Source: Actinomycetes bacterium (GTDB lineage Bacteria > Actinomycetota > Actinomycetes > Streptosporangiales > Streptosporangiaceae). From it: 55,242 nt of DNA. This document shows positions 48,248 to 55,242 of this stretch, piece by piece (the stretch's first letter is position 1; each line of letters starts with the position of its first letter). The position numbers were made by a program, and so were the translations under genes. Under the pieces are notes generated by a model, which made no database searches, was not told the origin of the DNA, and saw only the letters and a list, made by a program, of their open reading frames with translations. The DNA lies in contig JAJYTD010000027.1 in NCBI GenBank assembly GCA_021793235.1, forward strand, positions 1 through 55,242, given 5' to 3'.

Positions 48248-49181
48248 TCAGTCGGTGGCGGTGCGGGCCGGGGCGGTATGGCCGAGGGCAGACGGGTCGG
48301 CGGTGCCGGTGGTTCCGGTGGTGATGGCCCGGCGCGGGCGGGCCTGATCGGCGGCCTCGGCGAGCAGGGCCAGGGAGGCGCCGGCGGGCAGGGCGGCACC
48401 CTGGAGGGTGGCGAACAGGTCGGCGTAACCCTTGATGTGGACGGCGTCGGTGACCAGGTGGCCGGGGCCGCGCGGGCAGGGGATGTAGGCCAGGGTGTGG
48501 CGGGGGGGAGAACGCCAGGGTCCAGAACGCGCCGCGCAGTCCGGGGTGGTGCGGGGTGCCGCTCGGGATGATGTGCACGGTGACGTGGGCGGCCTGGGCG
48601 AGCCGGTGCAGGTGGGCCATCTGGTCGCGCATGATGTCGGGGGTGCCGACGCTGCGGTGCAGGGCGGACTCGTCCAGGACCAGGCAGTGGAACGGCGGGC
48701 CCGAACCGGTGGCCATCAGCCGGGGCAGCCGAGGCCGGTCGGCCACGTGGTAATGGGGTTCCATGGGGCGTTCGGCGGTGTCCAGGGCGTGGGTGTAGTC
48801 CGTGGTCTGGACGTGGTCGGGGATCATCAGCGGAGCGAAGGCCCGAACCTGGGCGGCTTCCCGGCAGATCTCGTTGATGGGCGACCCGGTGCGCACATGG
48901 TGGCTGATATAGACCTGCGCCCAGGCGTCGACGAGCACGCCCTCGGCACCGAACTCGGCATCGAGGATCTCCACCACCCGCCGCCCCGGATCGGCGGCCC
49001 CGGCCTCGACCTGGCCCATGGTGTAGTCCCCGACCACCGCCCGCTCAGCGACCTCGGCAAGAGAAAGGCCCAGCCCCTCCCGCGCCGCCCGTATCCGTGA
49101 CCCGAGCCGAGGCCAGTCCGAGTGGGCAGAGTCCGGGGGTTCATTGCCCGCCCTTACCTGTGCCTGACGACGTGCAGCCAT
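48248..49181 (-). pseudogene. Frameshifted helix-turn-helix regulator (XRE/DUF5753)
   Basis: XRE-type regulator of the actinomycete group with a DUF5753 effector domain. The N-terminal helix-turn-helix is RIRAAREGLGLSLAEVAERA, then VVGDYTMGQVEAG, and the DUF5753 part includes LMIPDHVQTTDYTHALDTAE and PFHCLVLDESALHRSVGTPD, up to LRGAFWTLAF. There a run of seven G (48492-48498) shifts the frame; the other frame continues with TLAYIPCPRGPGHLV and HIKGYADLFATLQG to a stop at 48248. Removing one base would give a normal 310-residue protein. ATG 49181 follows GGGAGG. Either a recent pseudogene, a sequencing slip or a phase-variable tract. Divergent from a second such regulator. Confidence 0.82.
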
Positions 49182-49261
49182 GGAACCTCCCAGCGCTGAA
49201 CAAGGGGCGACCTAAGCGGATCACTCTCACCTAAGGTCAACTTCCGACTACAGTGAACCCC

Positions 49262-49296
49262 ATGAGACTCTTAAATACAAGTCTCATTTACAAGTC
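49262..49296. promoter_or_regulatory. Operator-like repeats between two divergent XRE regulators
   Basis: ATGAGACT (49262-49269) and AGTCTCAT (49280-49287) form an inverted repeat; TACAAGTC also occurs twice as a direct repeat 12 bases apart (49277-49284 and 49289-49296). The patch is AT-rich and lies about 45 bases before the intact regulator gene. Confidence 0.58.
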
Positions 49297-49339
49297 GCCC
49301 GAGTTGTACTCACCTACGAAGAACAGGCAGGATTCAGGG

Positions 49340-50194
49340 ATGGAGCGCAACCCCACGCTGGCCCAATGGCAACTCGCTCAGGAGCTCAAACGGCTCCGGG
49401 GCGATCGCAAGTTCAACGAGGTCGTGCAGGCCGCGCGAACCACCGGCGGCAGCCTGGCCAGATGGGAGACACCGGGCGACCGTGGTGCGGTCCCGGGACC
49501 GGCAGCCTTGGAGCGCCTTCTCCAGATCTACGAAGCAGAGGACCAGTGGGAACGCCTGCTCGCCCTGCGGAAGGAAGCACGACAGCCAGACCGTTGGCAG
49601 CCCTTCGATCTGGAACGCAGTTACCGGACCTACGCCAACATCGAATCCCAGGCGAATTCGATCGAGTCCTACCAGTCCCAGATCATCCCGGGGATCGCGC
49701 AGACCGAAGCGTATGCACGTGCGGTGATCGAAGCGACGCTGCACCCCAGTGGGGACGCCGAGAAGGAACTACAAGTGCGTATGGAACGTCAGCGCATCTT
49801 GCGAGAGGGAGAACGCCCTGCCTTCTGGATGATCGTGACCGAAGGAGCACTCCACCAGGAAGTCGGCACACCGGATGTCATGGCTGAGCAGGTGGACCAC
49901 TTGCTCGACCTGGCTCGGGAACCAGGCGTCACGCTCCAGGTGCTGCCTTTCTCCGCAGGAGCCCACGTTGCAATGCGGATACCCGCATTTGTCATACTGC
50001 ACGTAAATCACCACGGACTGACAGCGGTCTATACAGAAAGCCAGACCGCGAGCCTCTTCCTAACAGATCAACCGGATTTGGACGAGTATGCGGCCATCTT
50101 CAACAGGCTCCGAGCCGCTGCCCTCGATGAAGGCCGGCCGACTCGCAAGCTCTTGGAACGCATAGCCGTGGACCACAGAAGCAGGAAGGGTTGA
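49340..50194 (+). CDS. Helix-turn-helix regulator with DUF5753 domain
   Basis: Regulator of 284 residues. The N-terminal XRE helix-turn-helix (QWQLAQELKRLRGDRKFNEV; TTGGSLARWETPGDRG) is followed by the DUF5753 domain (QANSIESYQSQIIPGIAQTE; MIVTEGALHQEVGTPDVMAE; VLPFSAGAHVAM). Such proteins are encoded beside a DUF397 partner and affect development or antibiotic production in streptomycetes (WhiJ/AbaA type). ATG 49340 follows AGGA by about seven bases. The DUF397 gene begins five bases after the stop. Operator-like repeats lie upstream. Slightly lower GC than the metabolic genes. Confidence 0.9.
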   Translation: MERNPTLAQWQLAQELKRLRGDRKFNEVVQAARTTGGSLARWETPGDRGAVPGPAALERLLQIYEAEDQWERLLALRKEARQPDRWQPFDLERSYRTYANIESQANSIESYQSQIIPGIAQTEAYARAVIEATLHPSGDAEKELQVRMERQRILREGERPAFWMIVTEGALHQEVGTPDVMAEQVDHLLDLAREPGVTLQVLPFSAGAHVAMRIPAFVILHVNHHGLTAVYTESQTASLFLTDQPDLDEYAAIFNRLRAAALDEGRPTRKLLERIAVDHRSRKG

Positions 50195-50199
50195 CCAAC

Positions 50200-50460
50200 A
50201 TGCTCAACAAAGACCTACCGGTCACCTGGTTCAAGTCCAGCTACAGTGCCGCACACGGCGACTGCGTCGAAATAGCCCACCTCCCGGCTTCGTTCCGTAC
50301 CTCTAGCTGCTCAACAGCCGCTGACAACTGCGTAGAGGTGGCGGACTGGGAGACCGGCGCCGCGATCCGCGACACCAAGCACCGGGACCTGGGCGCGCTG
50401 GCCTTCCCCGCCGCTGAGTGGCGCGCCTTCATCGACGCCGTAAAGAGACGCGACCTCTGA
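50200..50460 (+). CDS. DUF397 protein with internal duplication
   Basis: Protein of 86 residues, the usual partner of the regulator just upstream. DUF397 marks are TWFKSSYSAAHGDCVEIAHL near the start and AIRDTKHRDLGALAFPAAEW with WRAFIDAVKRRDL at the end. The N-terminal motif is partly repeated: SSYSAAHGDCVEIAH is followed by SSCSTAADNCVEVAD, making the protein longer than typical (60-70 residues). ATG 50200 is preferred to TTG 50191, which lies too close to the ribosome site. DUF397 proteins are thought to bind and modulate their helix-turn-helix partner. Confidence 0.86.
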   Translation: MLNKDLPVTWFKSSYSAAHGDCVEIAHLPASFRTSSCSTAADNCVEVADWETGAAIRDTKHRDLGALAFPAAEWRAFIDAVKRRDL

Positions 50461-50486
50461 CCCGTCGAGCCCCCCCGCACGGGGCC

Positions 50487-50541
50487 GACACCAAGCACCG
50501 GGACCTGGACACGCTGGCCTTCCCCAACCCCGCCGAGCGCT
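50487..50541 (+). pseudogene. Fragment of a second DUF397 gene
   Basis: GACACCAAGCACCGGGACCT starts a 39-base stretch that repeats 50371-50409 with two differences; translated it gives DTKHRDLDTLAFPNPAER, the C-terminal DUF397 motif. No N-terminal part is present, so this is a leftover of a tandem duplication. Confidence 0.7.
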
Positions 50542-50566
50542 CGCCGAACATCCCGACTCACGGAAT

Positions 50567-52954
50567 TTACGCTTCACGGAGTGCGGCACTGATCCGGTCT
50601 CGCGCAGCCGTGGCGCGCGGGTCGGGGAACCGGTCCAGCAGGGCGCTCGCCTCCTCCCAGTGCCGCCGGGCGTCCTCTGGCCTGCCCTCCTCTGTAAGGG
50701 CGGACGCCAGGTTGTTAAGCGCGGCGGCAAGGTGCCACAGGTCGCCCAGTTCGCGGTGGGCCTTCGCGGCTTGCCGGTGGAACTTGACCGCCTCGTCCGG
50801 TTGGCCCAGTTCCCGATACGTCTCGCCGGTGCAGTCGAGCGCCATCGCCGCACGGCTCTGGTCGCCCAACCTCCGTTGGATCACCGCGGCTCGGTGGAGC
50901 GGATCTAAGGCTTCGTCCGGTCGACCGGTGGCGCGCAGCACTCGCGCGTACTCCACGGACCAGTGGGCGAGCCAGACCGAGTTCTGCGCACCATGGGCGA
51001 TGTCCAGGGCGGATTCGATCGAACGGAGCGCCTCAGCGGTCTGCTCGAGTTCCCGCTGCGCCATGCTCAAGAAGAACAGCGAGTTTCCTTCCTGTGCCTG
51101 GTCGCCGATTTCGCGCTGGATGGCGAGCGCTTGCTCGAGGTAGTCCACCGCTTCGTGGAGGTGCCCGAGTTCGTACAGCGTCTCGCCGAGATTGCTCGAC
51201 AGCAGCGCTTCCCACCGGGGGTTGTCGAGTTCGTGAAAGATCGCCAGGCTCTGCCTGAAGTAGGCAACCGAATCGTCGAGACGCCGACGCCGCAGTCCTA
51301 GCAGACCGAGGGCGTTCGTCGACACGGCCGTACCGAACCGGTTGCCGATCTCGCGCCGTATCTCCAGCGCTGCACGGTGGTGCTCCTCCGCTTCGGCCAG
51401 GCGGCGCGCCTGGAAGTAGGCTTTGCCGAGGCTCTCCAGAATCTCCGATTCGCCGTACCGGTTCCGCGCCGCGCGGGCCGCCGCCAGGCCGACGTGTCCG
51501 GTGGCGAGCCAATCCTCGAACGCGTTCTGGTGCATGAAGACGCTACGGAGCACGGCCGCGAGTTGCCAGGCGATCTGGTGCAGGCCGTTCTCGCCCGCGG
51601 CTCTGGTGGCCGCGACCAGGTTCTCGCGTTCGGTTTCGAACCACGTGCTCGCGGCCGCCTCTGTGGGAAACCGCAGCGGCGCGGACTCGACCGGTTCGGT
51701 GACGGAAACCGTCCGGTTGAACGGCATGAACACCGCCAGCGCGGAGTCGGCCGTGTGCAGGTACCAGTTGAGGACGCGGCGCAGTGCCGCGTGCCGTTGG
51801 GTCTCGGTTTCGAGGTGGCGAACCTGGTCGGTCGCGTAGGCGCGCAGCAGGTCGTGCAGTTGGTAGCGGTCGGGACCGGTCTGTTCGAGGAGGTGGGCGC
51901 CGACCAGAGCATCGAGCAGGTGCCGGATACGGTCGGCCCTGCCCATGAGCGCAGCGGCGGCGGAAGAGCCGAAGTCGGAGCCGGGGTGCAGCCCAAGGAG
52001 CCGGAACAGCCGAGCGGCGTCGTCGGCCAGCGCACGGTAGGACCAGGCGAATACGGTACGCACCGCATCCGCTTCCTCGTCGTCCCCGACGGTCAGCGCG
52101 TCCCAGAGCGCCGACTCATCGCGGAGGTCCTGGATGAGTTCGGTCAACGGCATGAACGGCCGGCTCGCGGCACGCTCGGCGGCGATGCGCAACGCGAGCG
52201 GGAGGCGGGCGCACAGCGACGCCAGTTCCCGCAACTGCTCAGGGGTGTCACCGTCCCGGTAGTTGTCTGTGACGCTCTTCAGCAGCGCCACCGCGTCCGC
52301 TTCGGGCAGGATGTCGAGTGTGAGTCGTCGGCCCCCGTCCCTGGCGACGAGGCCGGAGAGCCTGTTGCGGCTCGTGACGATCGCGAGGCAGCTCGCCGTC
52401 CCCGGGAGGAGCGGCCGCACCTGGCTACCTGTCGCCGCGTTGTCGAGGACGAGCAGTATCCGTCGATCGGCAAGGTAGGAGCGGAACAATGCCGCTCGTT
52501 CCTCGGTATCGGAGGGGATCGCGGAGGGCCGGACGCCGATCGCTCGCAAGAATCGGTCGAGGGCCTGCTCGGGCGCCATCGGCGTACCGGGGTCATAGCC
52601 CTTGAGGTTGACGTACAACTGGCCGTCGGGAAAACGCTGTCGGACCCGATGCGCCCAGCGCAGCGCGAGCGAGGTCTTGCCGACCCCGGCCGTACCCGTG
52701 ATCACGACAAGGGACTCGCGCGTATCGCCGGACAGCAGGGCGTCGAGACCGTCCAGCTCAGCCCGGCGATCGATGAAATGCCGAACGTCACCGGGCAACT
52801 GGTGCAGCGGCGGCTCACCGGACGGGCGCGCGCCGTGGAAGTGCACGCCTCCGTGCACGTCCCTGGCCTGCACGAGGTCGGCCGCGCCGGTCGGTTCGGA
52901 GCGGTTGACATGCTCAGGCCGGTCGTCGCGCTCGCCTTGCTCTCCTTGCTCCAT
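50567..52954 (-). CDS. NB-ARC/STAND ATPase with TPR repeats (AfsR-like)
   Basis: Signal-transduction ATPase of 795 residues. After the N-terminal LVQARDVHGGVHFHG, often seen in actinobacterial STAND proteins, comes an NB-ARC module: Walker A GTAGVGKTSLALRWAH near residue 90, Walker B RILLVLDNA, IVTSRNRLSGL and LCARLPLALRIAA, then a winged helix (YQLHDLLRAYATDQV). The C-terminal half has about seven TPR-like repeats (ESLGKAYFQARRLAEAEEHH; SNLGETLYELGHLHEAVDYL; DCTGETYRELGQPDEAVKFH). No SARP DNA-binding domain or obvious toxic effector is present. ATG 52954 lies 13 bases after the DUF6879 gene stop. Role may be regulatory or in phage defence; unproven. Confidence 0.9.
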   Translation of the reverse strand: MEQGEQGERDDRPEHVNRSEPTGAADLVQARDVHGGVHFHGARPSGEPPLHQLPGDVRHFIDRRAELDGLDALLSGDTRESLVVITGTAGVGKTSLALRWAHRVRQRFPDGQLYVNLKGYDPGTPMAPEQALDRFLRAIGVRPSAIPSDTEERAALFRSYLADRRILLVLDNAATGSQVRPLLPGTASCLAIVTSRNRLSGLVARDGGRRLTLDILPEADAVALLKSVTDNYRDGDTPEQLRELASLCARLPLALRIAAERAASRPFMPLTELIQDLRDESALWDALTVGDDEEADAVRTVFAWSYRALADDAARLFRLLGLHPGSDFGSSAAAALMGRADRIRHLLDALVGAHLLEQTGPDRYQLHDLLRAYATDQVRHLETETQRHAALRRVLNWYLHTADSALAVFMPFNRTVSVTEPVESAPLRFPTEAAASTWFETERENLVAATRAAGENGLHQIAWQLAAVLRSVFMHQNAFEDWLATGHVGLAAARAARNRYGESEILESLGKAYFQARRLAEAEEHHRAALEIRREIGNRFGTAVSTNALGLLGLRRRRLDDSVAYFRQSLAIFHELDNPRWEALLSSNLGETLYELGHLHEAVDYLEQALAIQREIGDQAQEGNSLFFLSMAQRELEQTAEALRSIESALDIAHGAQNSVWLAHWSVEYARVLRATGRPDEALDPLHRAAVIQRRLGDQSRAAMALDCTGETYRELGQPDEAVKFHRQAAKAHRELGDLWHLAAALNNLASALTEEGRPEDARRHWEEASALLDRFPDPRATAARDRISAALREA

Positions 52955-52967
52955 GGCCGGTTGAGCC

Positions 52968-53579
52968 TCACTGCCCGGCCGGGGACTCCAGGGGTGCGAC
53001 CTCACGGGCGAAGAACGCATCCAGCGGCTCACCGGTGGTGTAGAGGCGCTCGATGAACCGCTGGCACTCGGCGATCAACGCCCGATCCGTGAAGCGGTTG
53101 GCTGCTTCCAGCACCCCATGCTGGTCGTAGACCGCTTCGTACATCACGTCGGTACCCAGCGTGTAGATCTCCGGAAGGGGGCCCTGCTCCTCGAAAGCAG
53201 TGACCTGCGCGGTGTCGACGACGCTGGTCAGGCCACCGTACTCGTGCCGCAGCGCCAGAACGTGCAGCTCCCATTGGAGGTAGGGGGTGATCGGTTTCTC
53301 GACGACGCGGACCCGGCGGTTGATGAAGCCCGAATCGGTGATGCGCTGGTAGTACGTACTGAAGTCGCTCCGGTTCTGCTGGATCAGGCGAACGGCTTCT
53401 ACCCAGTCTCCCGCGGCGAAGGCGCGCCAACTGGGCTCGTTGGGCTCCTTGAAGGTCTGCTGGCGCTCCAGTTTCCAAAAGCCCGGCGCTCTGGTCTCCC
53501 AGAATCGTTTCTCGAAGTCGGCCCAGTAATCGGCGAGCTCCAGCCGTTCTCCCGTGCTGTTGTGCAGCGCCTCAAGCAT
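52968..53579 (-). CDS. DUF6879 family protein
   Basis: Soluble protein of 203 residues with the pattern of DUF6879, an actinomycete family of unknown function: FEKRFWETRAPGFWKLERQQ, then YYQRITDSGFINRRVRVVEK and YLQWELHVLALRHEYGG, ending in IERLYTTGEPLDAFFA. Family members usually sit next to helix-turn-helix/DUF397 pairs or small acidic proteins. ATG 53579 overlaps the stop of the preceding small gene by eight bases, and its own stop is 13 bases from the STAND ATPase, so the three form an operon. Possible sensor or adaptor of the ATPase (inference). Confidence 0.85.
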   Translation of the reverse strand: MLEALHNSTGERLELADYWADFEKRFWETRAPGFWKLERQQTFKEPNEPSWRAFAAGDWVEAVRLIQQNRSDFSTYYQRITDSGFINRRVRVVEKPITPYLQWELHVLALRHEYGGLTSVVDTAQVTAFEEQGPLPEIYTLGTDVMYEAVYDQHGVLEAANRFTDRALIAECQRFIERLYTTGEPLDAFFAREVAPLESPAGQ

Positions 53580-53844
53580 CAGGTATATCCGCCTTTGCCG
53601 CGAGAATCGCCGATCGTGGAACTATGACCATGCTTTCGCCCGGGTCGATGGATACGCCCCGGGGAAGGCGGGATCGATAGCTCGCCGTGAGATCCTGCCC
53701 AATCACGGCTATATCGCCGTTGTCGAGTTCCCAGATATCCGGGCAACTGCCGTCCCCGGACGTGTCTCCCCGATCATGGGGAGATTTTCCCCAACGGCGC
53801 AGGAGTTCCGCCGCAGGGTCCGCTTCCCATTTCCCGCCGGCCAT
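53572..53844 (-). CDS. Small conserved protein, partner of DUF6879
   Basis: Protein of 90 residues without a named family. The core SCPDIWELDNGDIAVIGQDL, then GVSIDPGESMVIVPRSAILA, resembles short actinomycete proteins encoded directly before DUF6879 genes; a beta-rich fold is likely. GGAGG lies six bases before ATG 53844. First gene of the three-gene operon with DUF6879 and the STAND ATPase. Function unknown. Confidence 0.75.
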   Translation of the reverse strand: MAGGKWEADPAAELLRRWGKSPHDRGDTSGDGSCPDIWELDNGDIAVIGQDLTASYRSRLPRGVSIDPGESMVIVPRSAILAAKADIPDA

Positions 53845-54278
53845 CGGGATCCTCCTGCCCTGGTCGGAATCGGCAATCGGAGAGTAACATCAGAGCATCC
53901 ACGCGTCCACGCCCAAACCTCATCACCGGATACCTCCGGCGGAGGGGGCACACGCGGAAACCCGACCATGGAAGTCCTCACACAAGACCTCGGAAAGATG
54001 CCATGGTGTCCGAATCCGTTCGTGTGTGGTTCTGAGCAGAGCGAGCGATCTGGTGGTGGTGTGGGCATTGTGCCTGAGGGCGACTGCGGTATTTCGGCAG
54101 CCACCACGATTTCCCCGAAACCCCAGTAACCCGACCGCTTTCCAGGTGACCGGCCCCTTCAGCGGCAAGCCGGCATCCCTCGCTGCGCTCGGGGAGCCCC
54201 ATTGCCGCACCCCCCGCACGGGGCCACCCGGAAAGCCAGACCGCCGGAAACAGGAAAAGGAAAAAGGGGCGGGTTCCC
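53845..54278. other. Gene-free region upstream of the STAND operon
   Basis: No convincing gene in about 430 bases, only shadow frames. The promoter of the operon should lie near 53850-53950. The rest is moderately GC-rich without clear repeats; A-rich GGAAACAGGAAAAGG at 54247-54261 follows the stop of the secreted protein gene. Confidence 0.4.
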
Positions 54279-54821
54279 TCAGCCGTCGGCTTCGATCGAC
54301 GCCTGGGGCTGGCCGTCGGCGCACGTCAGACTGTATTCGTACTCCTGCTCCCCGCCCTCGAACTCCACCTCGGCGTACTCCGCCGGCCCCTGGGCGACAT
54401 CACCGGTCTGATAGCCCTGTTCGGGCGCCCACCACACGAGTTCGACCAGGCCATCGGCACAGCGGGCCAGGACCGTACCGCCGTCGCTGGGAAAGACGGT
54501 TTCGCTCTCCCCGCTGGAATCCGCCTTCCCGCCCGCATCCGCGTCCTCGGGCACCGCATCGAGATGCCCGGTGGGCTGCTCCGCCGGGGCCGAGGGCTCG
54601 GCCGAGGGTTCGGTCGAGCCCTCGACCCCGGCGCTAGGCGCCGCCGACTCCCCCGACGCAGCGGGCGCTTTGGCGAGCTCCTTGCTCACATCCTCTTCCG
54701 ACATCGGCTGCGCGGGATGCGACAGCAGGCCGCCCTGGGCCACACCTACCGCGGCGACGCTGGCGGTGACGGCCACCGCCGCGGCCGCCACCCACCCGGC
54801 CACGATGTACTTCGTCTGCAT
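54279..54821 (-). CDS. Exported or membrane-anchored protein, unknown function
   Basis: Protein of 180 residues. The N-terminal helix IVAGWVAAAAVAVTASVAAV is a signal anchor or signal peptide. A Glu/Ser/Pro/Ala-rich linker of about 65 residues follows, then a globular domain (TVLARCADGLVELVWWAPEQ; EQEYEYSLTCADGQPQ) with two cysteines that could form a disulfide. It looks like a secreted or surface domain of actinomycetes; no family recognised. ATG 54821 with AGAGG upstream. It is divergent from the response regulator gene and could be related to that two-component system. Confidence 0.78.
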   Translation of the reverse strand: MQTKYIVAGWVAAAAVAVTASVAAVGVAQGGLLSHPAQPMSEEDVSKELAKAPAASGESAAPSAGVEGSTEPSAEPSAPAEQPTGHLDAVPEDADAGGKADSSGESETVFPSDGGTVLARCADGLVELVWWAPEQGYQTGDVAQGPAEYAEVEFEGGEQEYEYSLTCADGQPQASIEADG

Positions 54822-54994
54822 ACTCGACAGCCTCTCGGGCTTTGGGCTAAGGGCGCGCTAAGACGCCCTCGCGTATCCGATGGTCATCGTCCGGAAGCGG
54901 CGCGTGTCCCCGCCGGGCATGCGAACAGGTGCGCCCGCCCGCACCAGGATCCTGCCGCCGAGGGCCGCGACACAGTGCCCTAATCTTGGTTCCC

Positions 54995-55242
54995 GTGGCG
55001 CACCTACTGCTGATCGAGGACGACGACCAGGTGAGAACGGCGTTGACGCGGTCGTTGACCGAGCTGGGTCACGCGGTCGTGTCCGTTCCGGGCGCCATGG
55101 CGGGCCTGCGCTCGGCCGTCGACGGCGCTCCGGACCTGATCATATTGGACCTGGGCCTGCCCGACCTGGACGGCGTCGAGATGCTGCGGATGCTGCGCGG
55201 AGTCAGCGACGTCCCGGTGATCGTCGCCACCGCGCGCGATGA
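54995..55242 (+). CDS. Response regulator, partial (runs off the window)
   Basis: The first 82 codons of a two-component response regulator. The receiver domain is clear: acidic pocket IEDDDQ (E8-D10) and the phosphorylated aspartate D52 in LIILDLGLPDLDG, then the VPVIVATARD strand with the conserved threonine. The output domain lies beyond the window; an OmpR-type winged helix is most common for this style but cannot be checked. GTG 54995 lies eight bases after TAATCT (54981-54986), so the mRNA is probably leaderless. Confidence 0.85.
   Translation, partial: MAHLLLIEDDDQVRTALTRSLTELGHAVVSVPGAMAGLRSAVDGAPDLIILDLGLPDLDGVEMLRMLRGVSDVPVIVATARD

Overview
The window is very GC-rich, with mostly G/C third codon positions, GTG and TTG starts next to clear Shine-Dalgarno sequences, several apparently leaderless genes, and families typical of filamentous actinomycetes (DUF397 with its helix-turn-helix partner, DUF6879, SAM-dependent methyltransferase DUF574, Spo0M). 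It looks like chromosome of an actinomycete, plausibly Nocardiopsaceae or a relative; the species cannot be fixed from the sequence alone.

Layout. 40-7628: a TerC membrane protein, a D-Ala-D-Ala ligase-like protein and aminotransferase pair, a DUF2795 protein, an M14 carboxypeptidase and a short transketolase. 7699-10820: a sugar ABC importer (binding protein and two permeases) with no ATPase. 11272-12947: a two-subunit MetPS-type sodium symporter. 13200-25367: mostly single metabolic or envelope genes (methyltransferase, hydrolase, Gfo/Idh oxidoreductase behind a CebR-like operator, phospholipase D-type synthase, iron alcohol dehydrogenase, Spo0M, YihY, FrnE-like thiol oxidoreductase, DUF368 lipid-carrier transporter). 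25456-29643: a formamide-use locus (MarR, cytoplasmic AmiC-like sensor, FmdB, AmiS/UreI channel, formamidase). 30335-36216: a LacI-controlled sugar operon (phosphomannose isomerase-like protein plus a ribose-type ABC importer) with two operators.

36217-39386 is less GC-rich and looks acquired: non-coding sequence with strong hairpins, then four genes in a row for small membrane-anchored, probably coiled-coil proteins of unknown function. The first seems to be interrupted by an in-frame TAG. 39537-44288 holds two TetR-type regulators with visible operators, a DoxX-like protein, an MFS exporter and a short-chain dehydrogenase.

The most interesting part is 44324-46411. Three structured RNAs lie in tandem directly upstream of a TROVE/Ro60 (Rsr) gene. 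Each is closed by perfectly or almost perfectly complementary ends and has a second conserved helix. At least one, and probably two, carry a tRNA-like domain in circularly permuted order, with the acceptor stem capped by a small loop. These fit bacterial Y RNAs (YrlA type). Base changes between the copies keep the pairing. The inferred system is an Ro60-Y RNA ribonucleoprotein with several different tRNA-mimicking Y RNAs.

46655-54821 is an accessory region: a small Cys-rich protein, a CYTH phosphatase preceded by a truncated gene, two long near-identical palindromes, a frameshifted helix-turn-helix gene, an intact helix-turn-helix/DUF397 pair with a DUF397 fragment, and a three-gene operon ending in an NB-ARC-TPR STAND ATPase. 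A response regulator gene runs off the right edge.
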